Assembly: GCA_932294295.1 (NCBI GenBank)
Contig: OW028584.1
Coordinates: 35,721,969 to 35,785,968 of the forward strand
DNA length: 64,000 nt
Source of the DNA: Alitta virens
Taxonomy: Eukaryota; Annelida; Polychaeta; Phyllodocida; Nereididae
Reading direction: 5' to 3'
Below are positions 54,701 through 64,000 of the stretch, in pieces. Every line of letters starts with the position of its first letter. Within the stretch, counting starts at the first letter, position 1. The translations under genes and the position numbers were made by a program. The notes beneath the pieces are model-generated. The model made no database searches, had not been told where the DNA came from, and saw nothing but the letters and a program-made list of their open reading frames with translations.

Positions 54701-56061
54701 TTGATGAGTGAAGGTGACACCGGATAGGGTCGCAGGATAAATGGCTTGAAATCATCTGTCACTTGGACACTGGCTTTGTAATCTTTTAGCAATCCCACTT
54801 CATCATAACATGCAAATGCGTCGGCATGCCCTTTAACCAGTTCCTTGACTTGTTCCCTCTCTTCATCACTCAGTAAGGAGTCAGCAAATTGCAGTGATTC
54901 ATCTATCAGCTGAGCTCTAGTCTTTCCCACTCTATCATCGTCCTGCTCCAGCCATGGATATGTCACCATGTTTTTGGCCCTTACCTCCTCAATGTCCATT
55001 GAGTCCATTTCTTTCATCTCCTGACTAAGTCCCCCCAGCTCACTCAATGCCTCCTCCGTATTTCCAATACTGAGAGTAAATTCTGGTCTACAATCAAGAG
55101 GTGGCCCTTGCCTCGGAGGAATTATCACCTTTGTGATGGCCTTTATCAATTGATCATTGCCCCCCGGGATCAGACTCATCCTTTCATCCGGGAAGCTAGC
55201 TAGGTTGCTGCATATAAATACCGCATCGCCGGTTTCCAAGTAACCCAGTGTCATTCCTACTTTTATCTCAACATTGCGGTCCATATCATTTTCACACAGT
55301 ATCAGCCCTACATCGCTCACAAATGTGATTGTATTGCTCTTAATTACTTGGTCTAGGCCCTTTACCGGGCTTAGCATAAACATGTCTGTGCTCTGGATTT
55401 TAGTACTAGGGCTCTTTACTTGAGCTAGCACTACACAGCGATCACCCTTTCCCATTGCGCAATCATTCATGGCTACTATCGGATGCACTGGGCGGTGGAT
55501 CAGCACTTGTCTCAGACCCACGTCCACTACTGCCCCCAGTTGACGCATTACGTCATTCCCAATTAAAATTAGGTCATGGGTCATGTTGGATGCCACGTGC
55601 ACCGGCACGCTTAGCTGGACACCTTGTGGTGATGTAATCTTCACCCTTATGATGTAATTCGAATGCAGTTCCCCATCGTTGCCTGCCACAAACGTCAGTG
55701 GTTTAGTTTCTTCCTTTGTTAGCTCTGACAGGTGGCTGCTCTCGGCCACTGTGTCACTTGACATTAGTGTTTTTATTGCACCTGTATCAAATATGACTCT
55801 GACTTTTTCCATACTGTCACCAATTGAACAGACCACATCATTCATTGGTCCTACCTCTAATTTGATGCTACTCTCCCAATCTATTGGATCCGCTAAAATT
55901 TCTTTAACTGCTATGTTTTCATTAAATCTCACACTCCTAATCTCCAAATTCATATCTATCAATTCACCTTGGTTAGTGCCTGTTATCAAATCGGGGGCCT
56001 CAGTCGGCACTTCCTTTGTTACTGATCCCCTTTCTAAAAATGTTGTTGATCCCTGTAATTC
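51787..56061 (-). CDS. pol: Ty3/gypsy pol polyprotein (protease, RT, integrase); RNase H deleted
   Basis: The frame is open from 56,061. It is in the -1 frame relative to gag and overlaps gag's last 28 bases, so it is probably made as a gag-pol fusion. Residue numbers below count from the GTG codon at 56,010. Aspartic protease: VIFDTGAIKTLMSS (about 72-85). RT: VRLILDGRTINS (about 471), ITALDISQAFYSIEL (catalytic D), SRVAMGAKASLSLW, FYADDVYVF (about 580). RT stops abruptly after ILGFNYVIEDQGL (about 642) and joins directly to DFKIEHRSGKSLIDSADFLS, normally the very end of RNase H. The RT thumb and RNase H active site are missing. After an acidic linker of about 290 aa, integrase has an HHCC finger (SHHIGMQRL...CPICIQ, about 975-1010), a D,D-34-E core (YIDLKYMP, VADQDGS, FSFAERA) and a GPY/F-like end (FYYIGPFVCTKVLPDQFVV). 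Total about 1,407 aa. Confidence 0.95.
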   Translation of the reverse strand, partial: ELQGSTTFLERGSVTKEVPTEAPDLITGTNQGELIDMNLEIRSVRFNENIAVKEILADPIDWESSIKLEVGPMNDVVCSIGDSMEKVRVIFDTGAIKTLMSSDTVAESSHLSELTKEETKPLTFVAGNDGELHSNYIIRVKITSPQGVQLSVPVHVASNMTHDLILIGNDVMRQLGAVVDVGLRQVLIHRPVHPIVAMNDCAMGKGDRCVVLAQVKSPSTKIQSTDMFMLSPVKGLDQVIKSNTITFVSDVGLILCENDMDRNVEIKVGMTLGYLETGDAVFICSNLASFPDERMSLIPGGNDQLIKAITKVIIPPRQGPPLDCRPEFTLSIGNTEEALSELGGLSQEMKEMDSMDIEEVRAKNMVTYPWLEQDDDRVGKTRAQLIDESLQFADSLLSDEEREQVKELVKGHADAFACYDEVGLLKDYKASVQVTDDFKPFILRPYPVSPSLIKAMNSEVRKLMLHNIVEQGKAICYSPVFVREKPGTTKVRLILDGRTINSMSSSKHHPLLTKPELHTKLACLGNVKYITALDISQAFYSIELDERSKQLYGLSFYSLSQSFRLSRVAMGAKASLSLWSEALAQVLQGLRWGDNVAFYADDVYVFTETFEEHLATLDEVLGRIEERGLKLNLKKTQWSAKRTTILGFNYVIEDQGLRVERLSPFDFKIEHRSGKSLIDSADFLSREAVPHESEADQTVPLPREDDIWENLWREGHSLIGGLFESHGNGQAPTRYSLRQRSKLQKPARFQEEGLPDNEPPDDQDGVANTEEEEIENEGAMSQDSLLEELDEEPTPEANTTINEHTKGAEQNPPENAPEGSNNREGTSNPYWPQGEPLVHMDDAGRFIITLDDITKIPEDEIRPGKFVWSDIVRSEIKIKHIPSQSNIDEYFDRISQACDHGLLLPLSKSDLVRNQKLSVTYGGLYNFLQNGSLPSEQRCSKKVLAMCESFALVHDVLVHISEKDEENLLVRPVLDEQDTFKVVTRSHLDPKSHHIGMQRLYTMLRTQVFGTRLYQTIKDVVGNCPICIQKSPGPGDCVGFDFSESPTLESHAPTDIVYIDLKYMPTAADGHKYIVVLADDFSHYVMAEPIKQRTSSEILNVILRYVAAVGSPKILVADQDGSMSGKQFEAACKLLEIKLRFVPNFCHFFSFAERAIGSIQQRLVTLTAEDKEQYWVNGVYFAVWATNNMTTSDGITPFELFFGRKHNYRSDLSDIDIQPMVDVPSGYDDYLKMVHKRMDELREAVNSHKSSQRKMSARRMRNRSAKTANISEGQFCYIWAPQYKSKLFLSRKISFYYIGPFVCTKVLPDQFVVISTLKNELITQPIHIRRTRVAKIRVRENFADTIWQLLVFIERLPNNTQEEIAAQLGPLQELAEGLRIREPDKLPRASAIPAPEAPDDVPWDLDNETLTVEPHLVDEAVEAK

Positions 56062-56064
56062 TCA
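56026..56064 (-). promoter_or_regulatory. Possible -1 frameshift site at the gag/pol overlap
   Basis: The pol frame opens at 56,061, after a TGA in that frame at 56,064-56,062, and gag ends at 56,034. The frames therefore overlap by 28 bases, with pol in -1. The gag stop lies in CATTTTTAG: five Ts would let the P-site tRNA re-pair after slipping back one base. It is not a perfect X-XXY-YYZ heptamer, and I did not find an obvious downstream pseudoknot. Confidence 0.5.
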
Positions 56065-59000
56065 TTATGATAATACGCTGAGTTGTTGGGCGGCCCTCCA
56101 CTGGAATATTGACTTGGTCTTTGATTCTGGTAGCTCCCATTGCTCTGTCTGTATCTGGATGGTGACCCCCCATGTTGTGGCCGAAAGGATGGTGGGTTGT
56201 TGCCATAGCTGTTATTCCCATAGTTTTGGGTGTTCTCCTGGCGTTGGTCATTATATCTTCCTTGTGGAAACGGCCTATTTCGGCAATCCTTTGCAAAATG
56301 CCCCAATTCTTGGCATGAGTAACATCTTACGTCCTTCATGTTTAGGTATCTTGGTTGGTTCTGTGAGTCGTCCCATCGTGGCATCTGCTGGTAGTTACTT
56401 TGTTGGGGTGGGTGATAATTATTCTGCTGATACGGAGGATAATTATTCTGCTGAGACGGAGGATAATTATTCTGCTGAGACGGAGGATAATTATTCTTAG
56501 GTGGAGGCGCTCCCTGCTGCCCATTACCCCTGTCGGCTGGTTTGGCGCTTGGTCTCTGGTTGTCTCCCCCGTTGTTCAGGTGGCATATCTCCTGCAGCTG
56601 CTGGCTTAGTTGTTGTGCAATTGGTTGAGCATTTATATTACTAATTGGCTTGCGACTGCTAGCTTTGCTTGATAGCTGACTAGCCCTTGACTCCTCTTCA
56701 CTTTCCCTGTCATAAAATTTCAACATTTCCACCACTTCCCTAAATTTAGATGCCCCCCTCTCCCTTATTCGCAGTCTTATTGCGGGAGGTGTCATTTTTA
56801 ACAATTTATCTACCAGGGCGGATTCATTGTACCCCAACACCCTGTTCAGCTCCATCATCCTGCGCACCACTTCGTTCCATGTCTCATGATCCTTTCTCTT
56901 GAGATCATAGAAGTGTTGGCTAGCTGCATGCCTAGATCCTAGTCCTCCAGCAAATCTGTTGAGAAATTCCTCTTTCATCAATTCTAGTGTGTCACATCCC
57001 AACAGACCTGCAAACCAATTTCTTGCGCTGCCTGACAAGGCCTTTTTAAAGAATTTTATTGCCACTGTCTCATCCTCAATAAGGTGATGTTCAAGGAAAT
57101 CTTCAAACAACAGCCAGTGCCCCTTCGCACTATCTTCACTTCCTTCACCATCAAATGGTTTAGGAAAAAATTGCGTGACTTTGGTGTAGTCTGGTGCGCC
57201 AGAGCTCCTCCTAGTGGCATTTCCATATTGTTCTGTTCTGGTGGCTAACCCCCCATCATGAGCGATTGTATTCACCGCTGGTGCTGCCCAGCTTGAGTTC
57301 ATGGTCATTTGGTCAAATGCCCTTTGACTGATGTCTCCCAATGTTCCTGGCTGTGGTTGTCTGGACTGCACTACCTGTGTCATCACTGGGCCTTCGTAAG
57401 CCTGGGTCACTGTGCTGCGGTTGGCATGGTCGAGCGTATTATACGCCCTAAGTGTATCATATTGACTTTGTCCATTCATACTTGCTTGGTGGCCGGGCGC
57501 TCCCATCGGGTTGCCAACTGGCTGTTGGCCCAAGTTTGGCGTGGCCATCAAGTTTCCGTCACCCACTCTTCCGATCGGCAGTCCTTGAGTATATTGGAGG
57601 TTGGCCCTGGAATAACGCAAAAGTGGGTTGTTGATATCTATTGGTTGGCCCACTGAATCATCGACCATGTTGGTCACAACATAGTTAGTGGCATCTACTG
57701 TTTGGTACGCCCTTGCATAATTATCCCCTGGTTGTCCTGATCCCACTGTGGTGACCATGCCTCCCACAGCTTGGTTGTGGTGAGTCATGTGGTTTGGTTG
57801 AGGGTTGGTTGGGCTGCTGCTGCGGGGCCTAGGATACACTGCAGGTGTACTGAACTGTGATTGTGGTTGTATCACCAGGGCTGAATTACTAGTTATTGGG
57901 TATGGTGGGATGGTAGGTACTGATCGATAAGCAGGCACCCCCAAGGATTGTGGAGCTCTCAGTGACATCCCTGCCAGGTCCGAGCTTGTAGACGTCATGG
58001 AACCTGTATTCAATTGATTACTTTGTCCATACTGAGCGGTTGAAATAGTGTTTGTAGGTGCAGTGGTTACCACGTTGTTTATTAGACTTGTCTTCGGCTT
58101 GGCTCCCATATTCAGGTTGTTGCTCATGGCCGCACTCAGTGCTGCGTCAGCGTGCGTGGTTGGCTGTCTGTAACTCGGTGCACTAGTGTTCCCCACATTA
58201 GGGACCTGGGCTGAGGCAGTTGTTGTTTGTGTCGCTATATTATTCACATTCTGCCTGCTAACATCATTCGCTCTCAGTATTTTATCAGTATTTGTTGTCC
58301 CATATCCTGGCGCACCACTTACTAGGGGAGAGTGCCCTGCTGGGATCAGCATGGTCTGTGGAGGGGTCAAGGGCATGGTTGCCTGTGGCTTGGCTTGATG
58401 GGCTGGTGTAGATGCTGTTAATGGACCCCCTATAGAGGCTTGGAGGCTCTGCATGCTAGAAATCACATTTTTAAAGTTATACAATTTTGATTTGGCGCCC
58501 GCCGGGTTCAGGTCCGGAGGCTTGGTTGGTATAAATGGGCTCTTCAGTGGGGGAGATGCTGGGTTAGGGGTTTGCTTCTGCTTTACCTTGGTGGATTTTA
58601 TTGGTGCATTGGGCAGTGCATTATTGTTGGCTATCTGTTGATTTGTAGGGACGGTCACCTTGATGGTCCCCTTGAGGCTGTTCCTGCTGGTTGTAGAGTT
58701 GGATGCAGAAGGTGGTTTGGTGGGCAGCGCCGGCGCTGTGGATGCGGCGGTCGCTGCAGTTGCCCCCATCGTCGTGCCTGATCCTGTAATGTAACTCGGC
58801 AGGTGCATCAAGACTGTTGAACCCCCTGTTATGGTCTTGGGTGTTCCCATTGGAGCATACCTGTCATCTGGGTCAAATCCAAACTGGTTCCTAAATGCAT
58901 TTTTCATTAAGCTCATTAAATTGGGTATGTTCATGGACCTTTGTGCTAGCCCATGTATTTTCCCAGCAATCTTCCACAACCTGTCATTGTCCCCTGATGC

Positions 59001-59435
59001 CGGTGTTGGGCCTGCAAAATTTTTATGGAAGGTGTCTTGGTCACTTTGAGTGAACCCTCCCGTTGGAGGTTTGGTGCCAATCAGTACTTCCCAACTCATT
59101 CCCAAGGCTTTCCTTACATCATAATTTTTAATAAATTTGGCTGCAAATGCTGTAGCCAGCAATTTAGCTGCTTCTCCTGCTTCAATTTTCCGGTGCGATG
59201 TTCTTTCGAACACCACTCTATGTATTGGGTGAATAAAGTTTGTATCAACAGCGCTCCAGTGTGCGTTAGCATTGGGTGAGAAACAACTGGCTATTGTGCT
59301 TCCGAAGGTACTTGTTATGGCAATTGTTACTTCCTTCGGGTTTTTTGAAGTAAAATATTCTATGTTTCTCTGTTTCGGCGGGGTCGCCGTTATTCCAAGC
59401 CCTGAGGCTGAAGCTGCGCCTGCTGCGCTGGCCAT
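56034..59435 (-). CDS. gag: Ty3/gypsy gag polyprotein
   Basis: A 1,133-residue frame, about twice the usual Ty3/gypsy gag. Residues 1-250 form a novel-looking N-terminal region (RKIEAGEAAKLLATAFAAKF, KALGMSWEVLIGTKPPTGGF). Residues about 250-730 are low-complexity, rich in P, T, S, A and Q. At about 760-890 lies a retrotransposon-gag capsid domain (HWLLFEDFLEHHLIEDETVA, LSGSARNWFAGLL, EEFLNRFAGG). Then comes a Q/N-rich stretch with four NNYPPSQQ-type repeats (56,400-56,500). A single CCHC zinc knuckle, CYSCQELGHFAKDC, is at about 1,034-1,047, followed by a basic, R/N/Q-rich tail. It binds and packages element RNA. The ATG is 640 nt after the PBS, and upstream in-frame sequence is noncoding. 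The TAG at 56,036-56,034 is embedded in CATTTTTAG, a possible slip site. Confidence 0.95.
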   Translation of the reverse strand: MASAAGAASASGLGITATPPKQRNIEYFTSKNPKEVTIAITSTFGSTIASCFSPNANAHWSAVDTNFIHPIHRVVFERTSHRKIEAGEAAKLLATAFAAKFIKNYDVRKALGMSWEVLIGTKPPTGGFTQSDQDTFHKNFAGPTPASGDNDRLWKIAGKIHGLAQRSMNIPNLMSLMKNAFRNQFGFDPDDRYAPMGTPKTITGGSTVLMHLPSYITGSGTTMGATAATAASTAPALPTKPPSASNSTTSRNSLKGTIKVTVPTNQQIANNNALPNAPIKSTKVKQKQTPNPASPPLKSPFIPTKPPDLNPAGAKSKLYNFKNVISSMQSLQASIGGPLTASTPAHQAKPQATMPLTPPQTMLIPAGHSPLVSGAPGYGTTNTDKILRANDVSRQNVNNIATQTTTASAQVPNVGNTSAPSYRQPTTHADAALSAAMSNNLNMGAKPKTSLINNVVTTAPTNTISTAQYGQSNQLNTGSMTSTSSDLAGMSLRAPQSLGVPAYRSVPTIPPYPITSNSALVIQPQSQFSTPAVYPRPRSSSPTNPQPNHMTHHNQAVGGMVTTVGSGQPGDNYARAYQTVDATNYVVTNMVDDSVGQPIDINNPLLRYSRANLQYTQGLPIGRVGDGNLMATPNLGQQPVGNPMGAPGHQASMNGQSQYDTLRAYNTLDHANRSTVTQAYEGPVMTQVVQSRQPQPGTLGDISQRAFDQMTMNSSWAAPAVNTIAHDGGLATRTEQYGNATRRSSGAPDYTKVTQFFPKPFDGEGSEDSAKGHWLLFEDFLEHHLIEDETVAIKFFKKALSGSARNWFAGLLGCDTLELMKEEFLNRFAGGLGSRHAASQHFYDLKRKDHETWNEVVRRMMELNRVLGYNESALVDKLLKMTPPAIRLRIRERGASKFREVVEMLKFYDRESEEESRASQLSSKASSRKPISNINAQPIAQQLSQQLQEICHLNNGGDNQRPSAKPADRGNGQQGAPPPKNNYPPSQQNNYPPSQQNNYPPYQQNNYHPPQQSNYQQMPRWDDSQNQPRYLNMKDVRCYSCQELGHFAKDCRNRPFPQGRYNDQRQENTQNYGNNSYGNNPPSFRPQHGGSPSRYRQSNGSYQNQRPSQYSSGGPPNNSAYYHNENYRDQQHF

Positions 59436-60075
59436 ACTTGTCTAGTCCTAGACTTGACAATTTTAATTTTAGCAGTGTATATTTTCCCTTCTAAGGTTAA
59501 AAACCTGTTAATGATAATACAATTCTCTTGAGTTTTTGGCTTAATGTTTTCTATCACTTCACTTTTATGCTATGTTAAAATGTGTGTATTCTCTGCATAG
59601 TAATAGTAATAATAAATGTTAATAAGGAATTTGTACATATATAAATGTGGGACTGTTTAATCAATGAAGTTATTGATCTCTGTTACTCATACGACACCTG
59701 GTTAATGCTAATTGTCTATTTATGCTAATTTTCTAGTTCCCTTTGGCTAAGTTCTGTCTCTGAATACTATCCTTTTGATTCTAGCCGCTCTTTTTGGGCG
59801 GTGTGCATTCGCACTGCTAATTGCACAGCTGTCAGTGTATCTATTCTCTCTAGCTGCTGATTTATTCGTTTAGGTTCTCTTTGATTCTGGCTCATTCATT
59901 AGTTCCAGCTTGGTTCCTTGTTTGCTACTCTATAATTTATTATACACCGCTTGTTTAAATTCTGTTAGTTTTATCTCTAAATTTCTCGCTCCCTATCTTA
60001 CTGTATACCACCAATTCTGTAACCAACACACCCAGATCTGATCTTTAATTTAACTTATAGCTTTACGCAATTAAA
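59436..60075 (-). other. Retrotransposon 5' leader
   Basis: 640 nt between PBS and gag ATG, AT-rich, with no long frame. It would hold the RNA packaging signal. Confidence 0.6.
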
Positions 60076-60093
60076 TGCCCGGATTCTCCACCA
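60075..60093 (-). promoter_or_regulatory. Primer-binding site
   Basis: On the minus strand TGGTGGAGAATCCGGGCAT begins directly at the end of the 5' LTR. Its complement ends in ...CCGGATTCTCCACCA, i.e. a T-stem, 7-base acceptor strand, discriminator A and CCA, as in the 3' end of a tRNA whose 5' acceptor strand would be GGAGAAT. I cannot assign the tRNA species. Confidence 0.85.
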
Positions 60094-63000
60094 TGTCACG
60101 AGAAGTGCTTTTTCTCAGGTACCGGTCTGGGAGTGTGGTTGGTGTTCAGAATTGGTGTAAATATAGGGTTCATACACTTTACTATAAAAATTCAATTGTT
60201 CTTACCCAGAGTTTGATTCTGGCTGGGCTCAGATTATTAATTACTCACTCTGCTGGGCACCTCAGGATGTGATCTGTCACTTTCCTGATCAATGTCCAGT
60301 CAATTATTCCTTGTATTTTCTGACACAAATTACACTGGTTTTAGGTGCAGGTGTTCCCTATCAGTTGCAGTAACTACACAGATTTCGAACTCTGTTAAGG
60401 GTCTTTGCACATATCATCAGCTTACATCTGTCTATACATGCTCTGGGGTTCTTGTACTCGCTTGCTTGCTTTTGAGGTTTCAGTATATTTCACTTAAGTT
60501 ACTAAGTATGTAAATCACATGGAGAAACGAAATAGGTGGTTAAGTTTCAAATATGTATTCTCATGAAAATTCATACAACATGAAATATAGTATGTTTTCA
60601 CACAATAGTCGGTGTTAAATTCCACCAATACGGGTCTGACTTTAACACACTTATATGATCAATAATTGGTCATGGAATTTTAAATACTCAATTTTCTAAC
60701 ATTCAAGCACATAAATCTCATACACAAAAATGGTTGTACGCCCATTAAATGGTAGATTCTATGGTAAGAAAGTCACACACTCATCCCTAATAACTAGTCA
60801 AACAATGCACAGGTTTAAGCAAATGGTCATGTACTGGCATTTGGTCTCAGATGCGCATTTATTGGTGATTAACTCTTAGCTATCTTATATACGAGATGCT
60901 GATAATAATTTAGACAATGCCACACCTGGTCTCAGGTGTGGATATATATATATATTTAGTAAATTAGATTATGGATACTTGGGAAAATTGGTCTCAGGCA
61001 TACATAAATTTCATTTCAAAATGGCAAGACAAATACATTAATGTTTCGACATACTCTTGTGATAAGGTCCTAGTTTCTCACTATCCTCTCATACAAGACT
61101 CAAAATTATGACAAGGTCCTAGTTTCGTACTAGCTTCTCATACAAGACTCAAAATTGTGACAAGGTCCTAGTTTCGCACTAGCTTCTCATACAAGACTCA
61201 AAAATATGGCAAGGTCCTAGTTTCACACTAGCTTCTCAAACAAGACTCAAAAATATGGCAAGGTCCTAGTTTCACACTAGCTTCTCAAACAAGACTCAAA
61301 AATATGGCAAGGTCCTAGTTTCTCACTAGCCTCTCAGACAAGACTCAAAAATATGGCAAGGTCCTAGTTTCTCACTAGCCTCTCAAACAAGACTCAAAAA
61401 TATGGCAAGGTCCTAGTTTCTCACTAGCCTCTCAAACAAGACTCAAAAATATGGCAAGGTCCTAGTTTCTCACTAGCCTCTCAAATAAGACTCAAAAGTA
61501 TGGCAAGGTCCTAGTCTCTCACTAGCCTCTCAAATAAGACTCAAAAAATATGGCAAGGTCCTAGTTTCTCACTAGCCTCTCAAACAAGACTCAAAAATAT
61601 GGCAAGGTCCTAGTTTCTCACTAGCCTCTCAAAATAAGACTCAAAAATATGACAAGGTCCTAGTTTCTCACTAGCTAAACCTTCTTAAGACACTTTAAAA
61701 ACAGACTCTTCAACTCAACAATTAATACAATGGCAACTCAGCAAAATGCATTACTAATCAGATATATAAATGAAAAAGAAAATACACTCACTTTGTTGAA
61801 TAACGGATTTTACAGAACACAGTTAGGCTGAGTTCTTGAAGGCTCCTCTCGACTTGCTAACTGCTTGGTTCAAATTCACCTCAGCTGCTGTGTGTCCACC
61901 TGGTTCAGCAATTCCTTAATGGCAACTGGCAACTCACTACTCTGCTTCTCACTGACTGACTGACTGCTGACCTCTTAGCTCTGGCTTTTGCCTTACTATA
62001 TACAGTCTGGGTTAAAACTTGTTCTCACATGTGGCTAGCCTGAGGCCTTTTGGTCACAGTCTCTGGTTGAGCTTAACTCCTCCTCTCCATTCACTGCTTT
62101 CTGCATAGCACTTAGTGTTGTCAAGATACACTCATTTACTGGTTAATCTATTTCTCAGGTTTTCCTGTACAATCACATCACAACTGGTTTCCAAGTTAAT
62201 GCCATATGGGTCCCTTTGTACTTGGGGTATTCTGCATATTAATTTCTAGAGTTTGTCAGTGCCTGCCTGGACATGGTGTTTAATTGCTGCATAGGGGAGG
62301 CATGACCTAAGGCCCCTTTGGTATTCTGTTTTAATTGCATGTTCAAATAGCAATGGCATTTCCTTATCTCTTCAGTGTCATATCTTAATGCTAGTTTCTT
62401 TATCTTGCTGTTTCTAGGATTCTCTGGTCATGTCTTATCTACTCCATGATTTTAGCTTTTCCATTACTGTGAGTTGCTGTCAATTTTACACATGATTCCA
62501 CCTGTTATTTAATTACAGTGGTGTGCCACTTATTACTTGCTCACCTAATTTCCTTCTTACATTCTTCTAATCATTCCTGCTTGGTTAATTCTATATTCAA
62601 AATTCAACCTTGTGTTTCCAGTATTTTTGGAGTGGTCTGTTACTCTTGTGACATTTCTTAGTTACATGAAGTGATTTTGTACAATATCTCAAGCCTTGCT
62701 TACTTGATCCAACAGTTATATTGGTCTGTCTACCTAATTCCTTGACACATTATTACATTCATAATTAATACCTTTCACATTGTTTTTGTTTATGAGTTGA
62801 TGATACAATTTGGACTTTGTGGTGGTATGTCTTCATATAAATCTCTGTTGACGTTTTGTTGTATGCCTCTGCCAGTAGGTGGTTTTCCTCCAGTGCTGCC
62901 CTCTTGTGGGTAGTGGTTGGTTTCATCTTGGGTGTCCTTCATCATTGCTGTCATTGTACATTTATATAGGCCTGGTTGATTCTATACAATTACCATACAC

Positions 63001-63295
63001 TTTTGCTAGCTATTTCAATTAAAATCATTCATTATATAAACATTATACATTCCAAACTGACAAGTATATATATCTTTGTTGTTTGTTTAGTTGTGTGCAA
63101 CTGCCAGTAGGTGGAGTCCCTTCAGTGCTGCCATCTTGTGGGTAGTGTTTTTGGGTCATCTTAGGTGTTTTCTCATCATTGCTGTCATGGTACATTTATA
63201 CAGGCCTGGTTGGTTTTATACAATTATCATATACTTCTGCTAGCTGTTTCAAGTAAAATCATTCATTATATAGGCATTATACATTCTACATGACA
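60094..63295 (-). repeat. 5' LTR, 3,202 bp
   Basis: Partner of 44,745-47,945. Differences I can see are at 60,124 (g versus a), one base in repeat copy 7, two adjacent-region bases near 62,472, one at about 62,929 and one extra T near 63,169. It carries the same 49-bp array (61,060-61,674) and the same U3 duplication. Confidence 0.97.
61060..61674. repeat. 49-50-bp tandem array in 5' LTR, about 12.5 copies
   Basis: Same copies in the same order as 45,711-46,325, as expected if both LTRs were copied from one template at insertion. Confidence 0.95.
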
Positions 63296-64000
63296 ATAGC
63301 TGCATGTGTATATATAGCAGTATTTTATATAGTAGGCCTATAACGCGAAAGTCCCTGAGGTCATGGTCAGTTCAGTCTTGAAAATTTCAGCAAATAGTTT
63401 TATTATCATAAACTCTACTTGGCCAAGCGAACGTACTTACTTATATCATTTCGATGACAGTTGATTAAACAAAAGGTTATCTTTTGTTTGATTTCACCTA
63501 AATTGATTCGAAATAAACTAAAGAGACTGTTCAGCCAATTTAAGCTGAACTCATTTTGCGTATTTATGGCATTAAACAAAACAATCAAACAAATTAGTGA
63601 ATATGTCTAATGGAGTATAAATTAGTTAAATTCCTCATAGTTGGGAGTTAGCTAACATTTGTGTTGCTTATATCCCTCTGGTCCTCTTCGGGATATTACC
63701 CCTTTGGGGTACCAAAGTCTTTATGTGACGTAGATCATTGCTTTGTTTTGTTTGAAAACAGTCCAAAAAGTATTTAACCAACAGGGCAATTATCCCAAAA
63801 CGTTAATTACTGTGCTTCATATATAAATTAGGTTTGGCTAATAGTATTCAATAGTCTTTCACAGCTTAATCTACAAACAATAACAATCAATGTGACGTGG
63901 CAGAAGCACTTTGAAAGTGCAACCACGTTAATTCTAGGCACTAAAATTAACATTGGTTATACTCACAGCTTTTCCATTTTCTTCTCCTATGTAAGCATGA
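63296..64000. other. Flank beyond the retrotransposon, no gene seen
   Basis: Begins with the second copy of the ATAG target duplication. A short hairpin (ggtcctcttcgggatattac / gtaccaaag region) lies at 63,680-63,715. No coding region supported. Confidence 0.4.

Larger units (their letters stand above)
44745..63295 (-). mobile_element. Complete Ty3/gypsy LTR retrotransposon, 18.55 kb, very recent
   Basis: Both LTRs are present, with ends TGTCA...TGACA and the 4-bp target duplication ATAG (44,741-44,744 and 63,296-63,299). The order on the minus strand is 5' LTR (63,295-60,094), PBS, leader, gag, pol, about 3.8 kb of extra sequence, PPT, 3' LTR (47,945-44,745). The pol order protease-RT-integrase and a GPY/F-like integrase C-terminus place it in Ty3/gypsy (Metaviridae). 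It is much larger than usual (5-12 kb) because of the 3.2-kb LTRs and the extra block between pol and the 3' LTR. That block holds an antisense Ly6-type gene and sense remnants. Pol lacks most of RNase H, so this copy probably moved with help from an intact relative. Confidence 0.95.

Noticed and set aside
55679..56500. 273-codon plus-strand frame
   Set aside because: It lies opposite gag and pol, ends in the antisense of the NNYPPSQQ repeats and has no features of its own; an antisense shadow.

Overview
This window is AT-rich, repeat-dense, intron-containing animal DNA. The metazoan calls rest on a lysosomal iduronate-2-sulfatase-like gene, a Ly6/three-finger protein, a CABIT+SAM (GAREM-like) pseudogene, a tRNA-Gly-derived SINE and CR1/L2-like LINEs. 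It is probably a marine invertebrate, but I cannot name the phylum from this sequence alone. No bacterial-type operon, CRISPR array or rRNA is present.

Layout. 0-3 kb: a truncated SINE, a decayed Ty3/gypsy-type gag fragment and a 52-bp tandem array, possibly the remains of one old LTR element. 3-8.5 kb: no recognisable gene. 8.6-21.3 kb: one host gene on the minus strand. I reconstructed its eight exons by hand. They encode a 379-residue SABATH-family (SAM-dependent carboxyl) methyltransferase, and every splice phase closes. One in-frame TAG lies in exon 6. Its introns are full of mobile DNA: a TIR element with a probable 8-bp target duplication that encloses a 5'-truncated LINE, two decayed LINEs, a SINE with a perfect target duplication, and tandem repeats. 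21.5-33.7 kb: foldback and hairpin (MITE-like) elements, LINE fragments and a second intact SINE. 33.8-36.2 kb: a frameshifted GAREM-like pseudogene. 36.5-38.0 kb: an intact, intronless iduronate-2-sulfatase-like gene on the minus strand. 38-44.6 kb: LINE remnants, two adjacent hairpin elements, an 8 x 52-bp array and a second type of tRNA-derived SINE with a tetranucleotide tail.

44,745-63,295 is a complete, very young 18.55-kb Ty3/gypsy LTR retrotransposon on the minus strand. It has 3.2-kb LTRs (about five substitutions and one indel between them by eye), TGTCA/TGACA ends, an ATAG target duplication, a PBS flush with the 5' LTR and a PPT flush with the 3' LTR. It encodes gag (1133 aa) and, in the -1 frame, pol (protease, RT, integrase). 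Two things are unusual. First, pol has lost almost all of its RNase H and RT-thumb region by an in-frame deletion, yet the insertion is recent. Second, between pol and the 3' LTR, antisense to the element, lies a four-exon gene with its introns kept. It encodes a signal-peptide-bearing Ly6/three-finger protein. The same interval also has sense-strand coding-like remnants, including an env-position ORF with a signal-peptide-like start that is broken by a frameshift. The antisense Ly6 cargo is the most novel object in the window.
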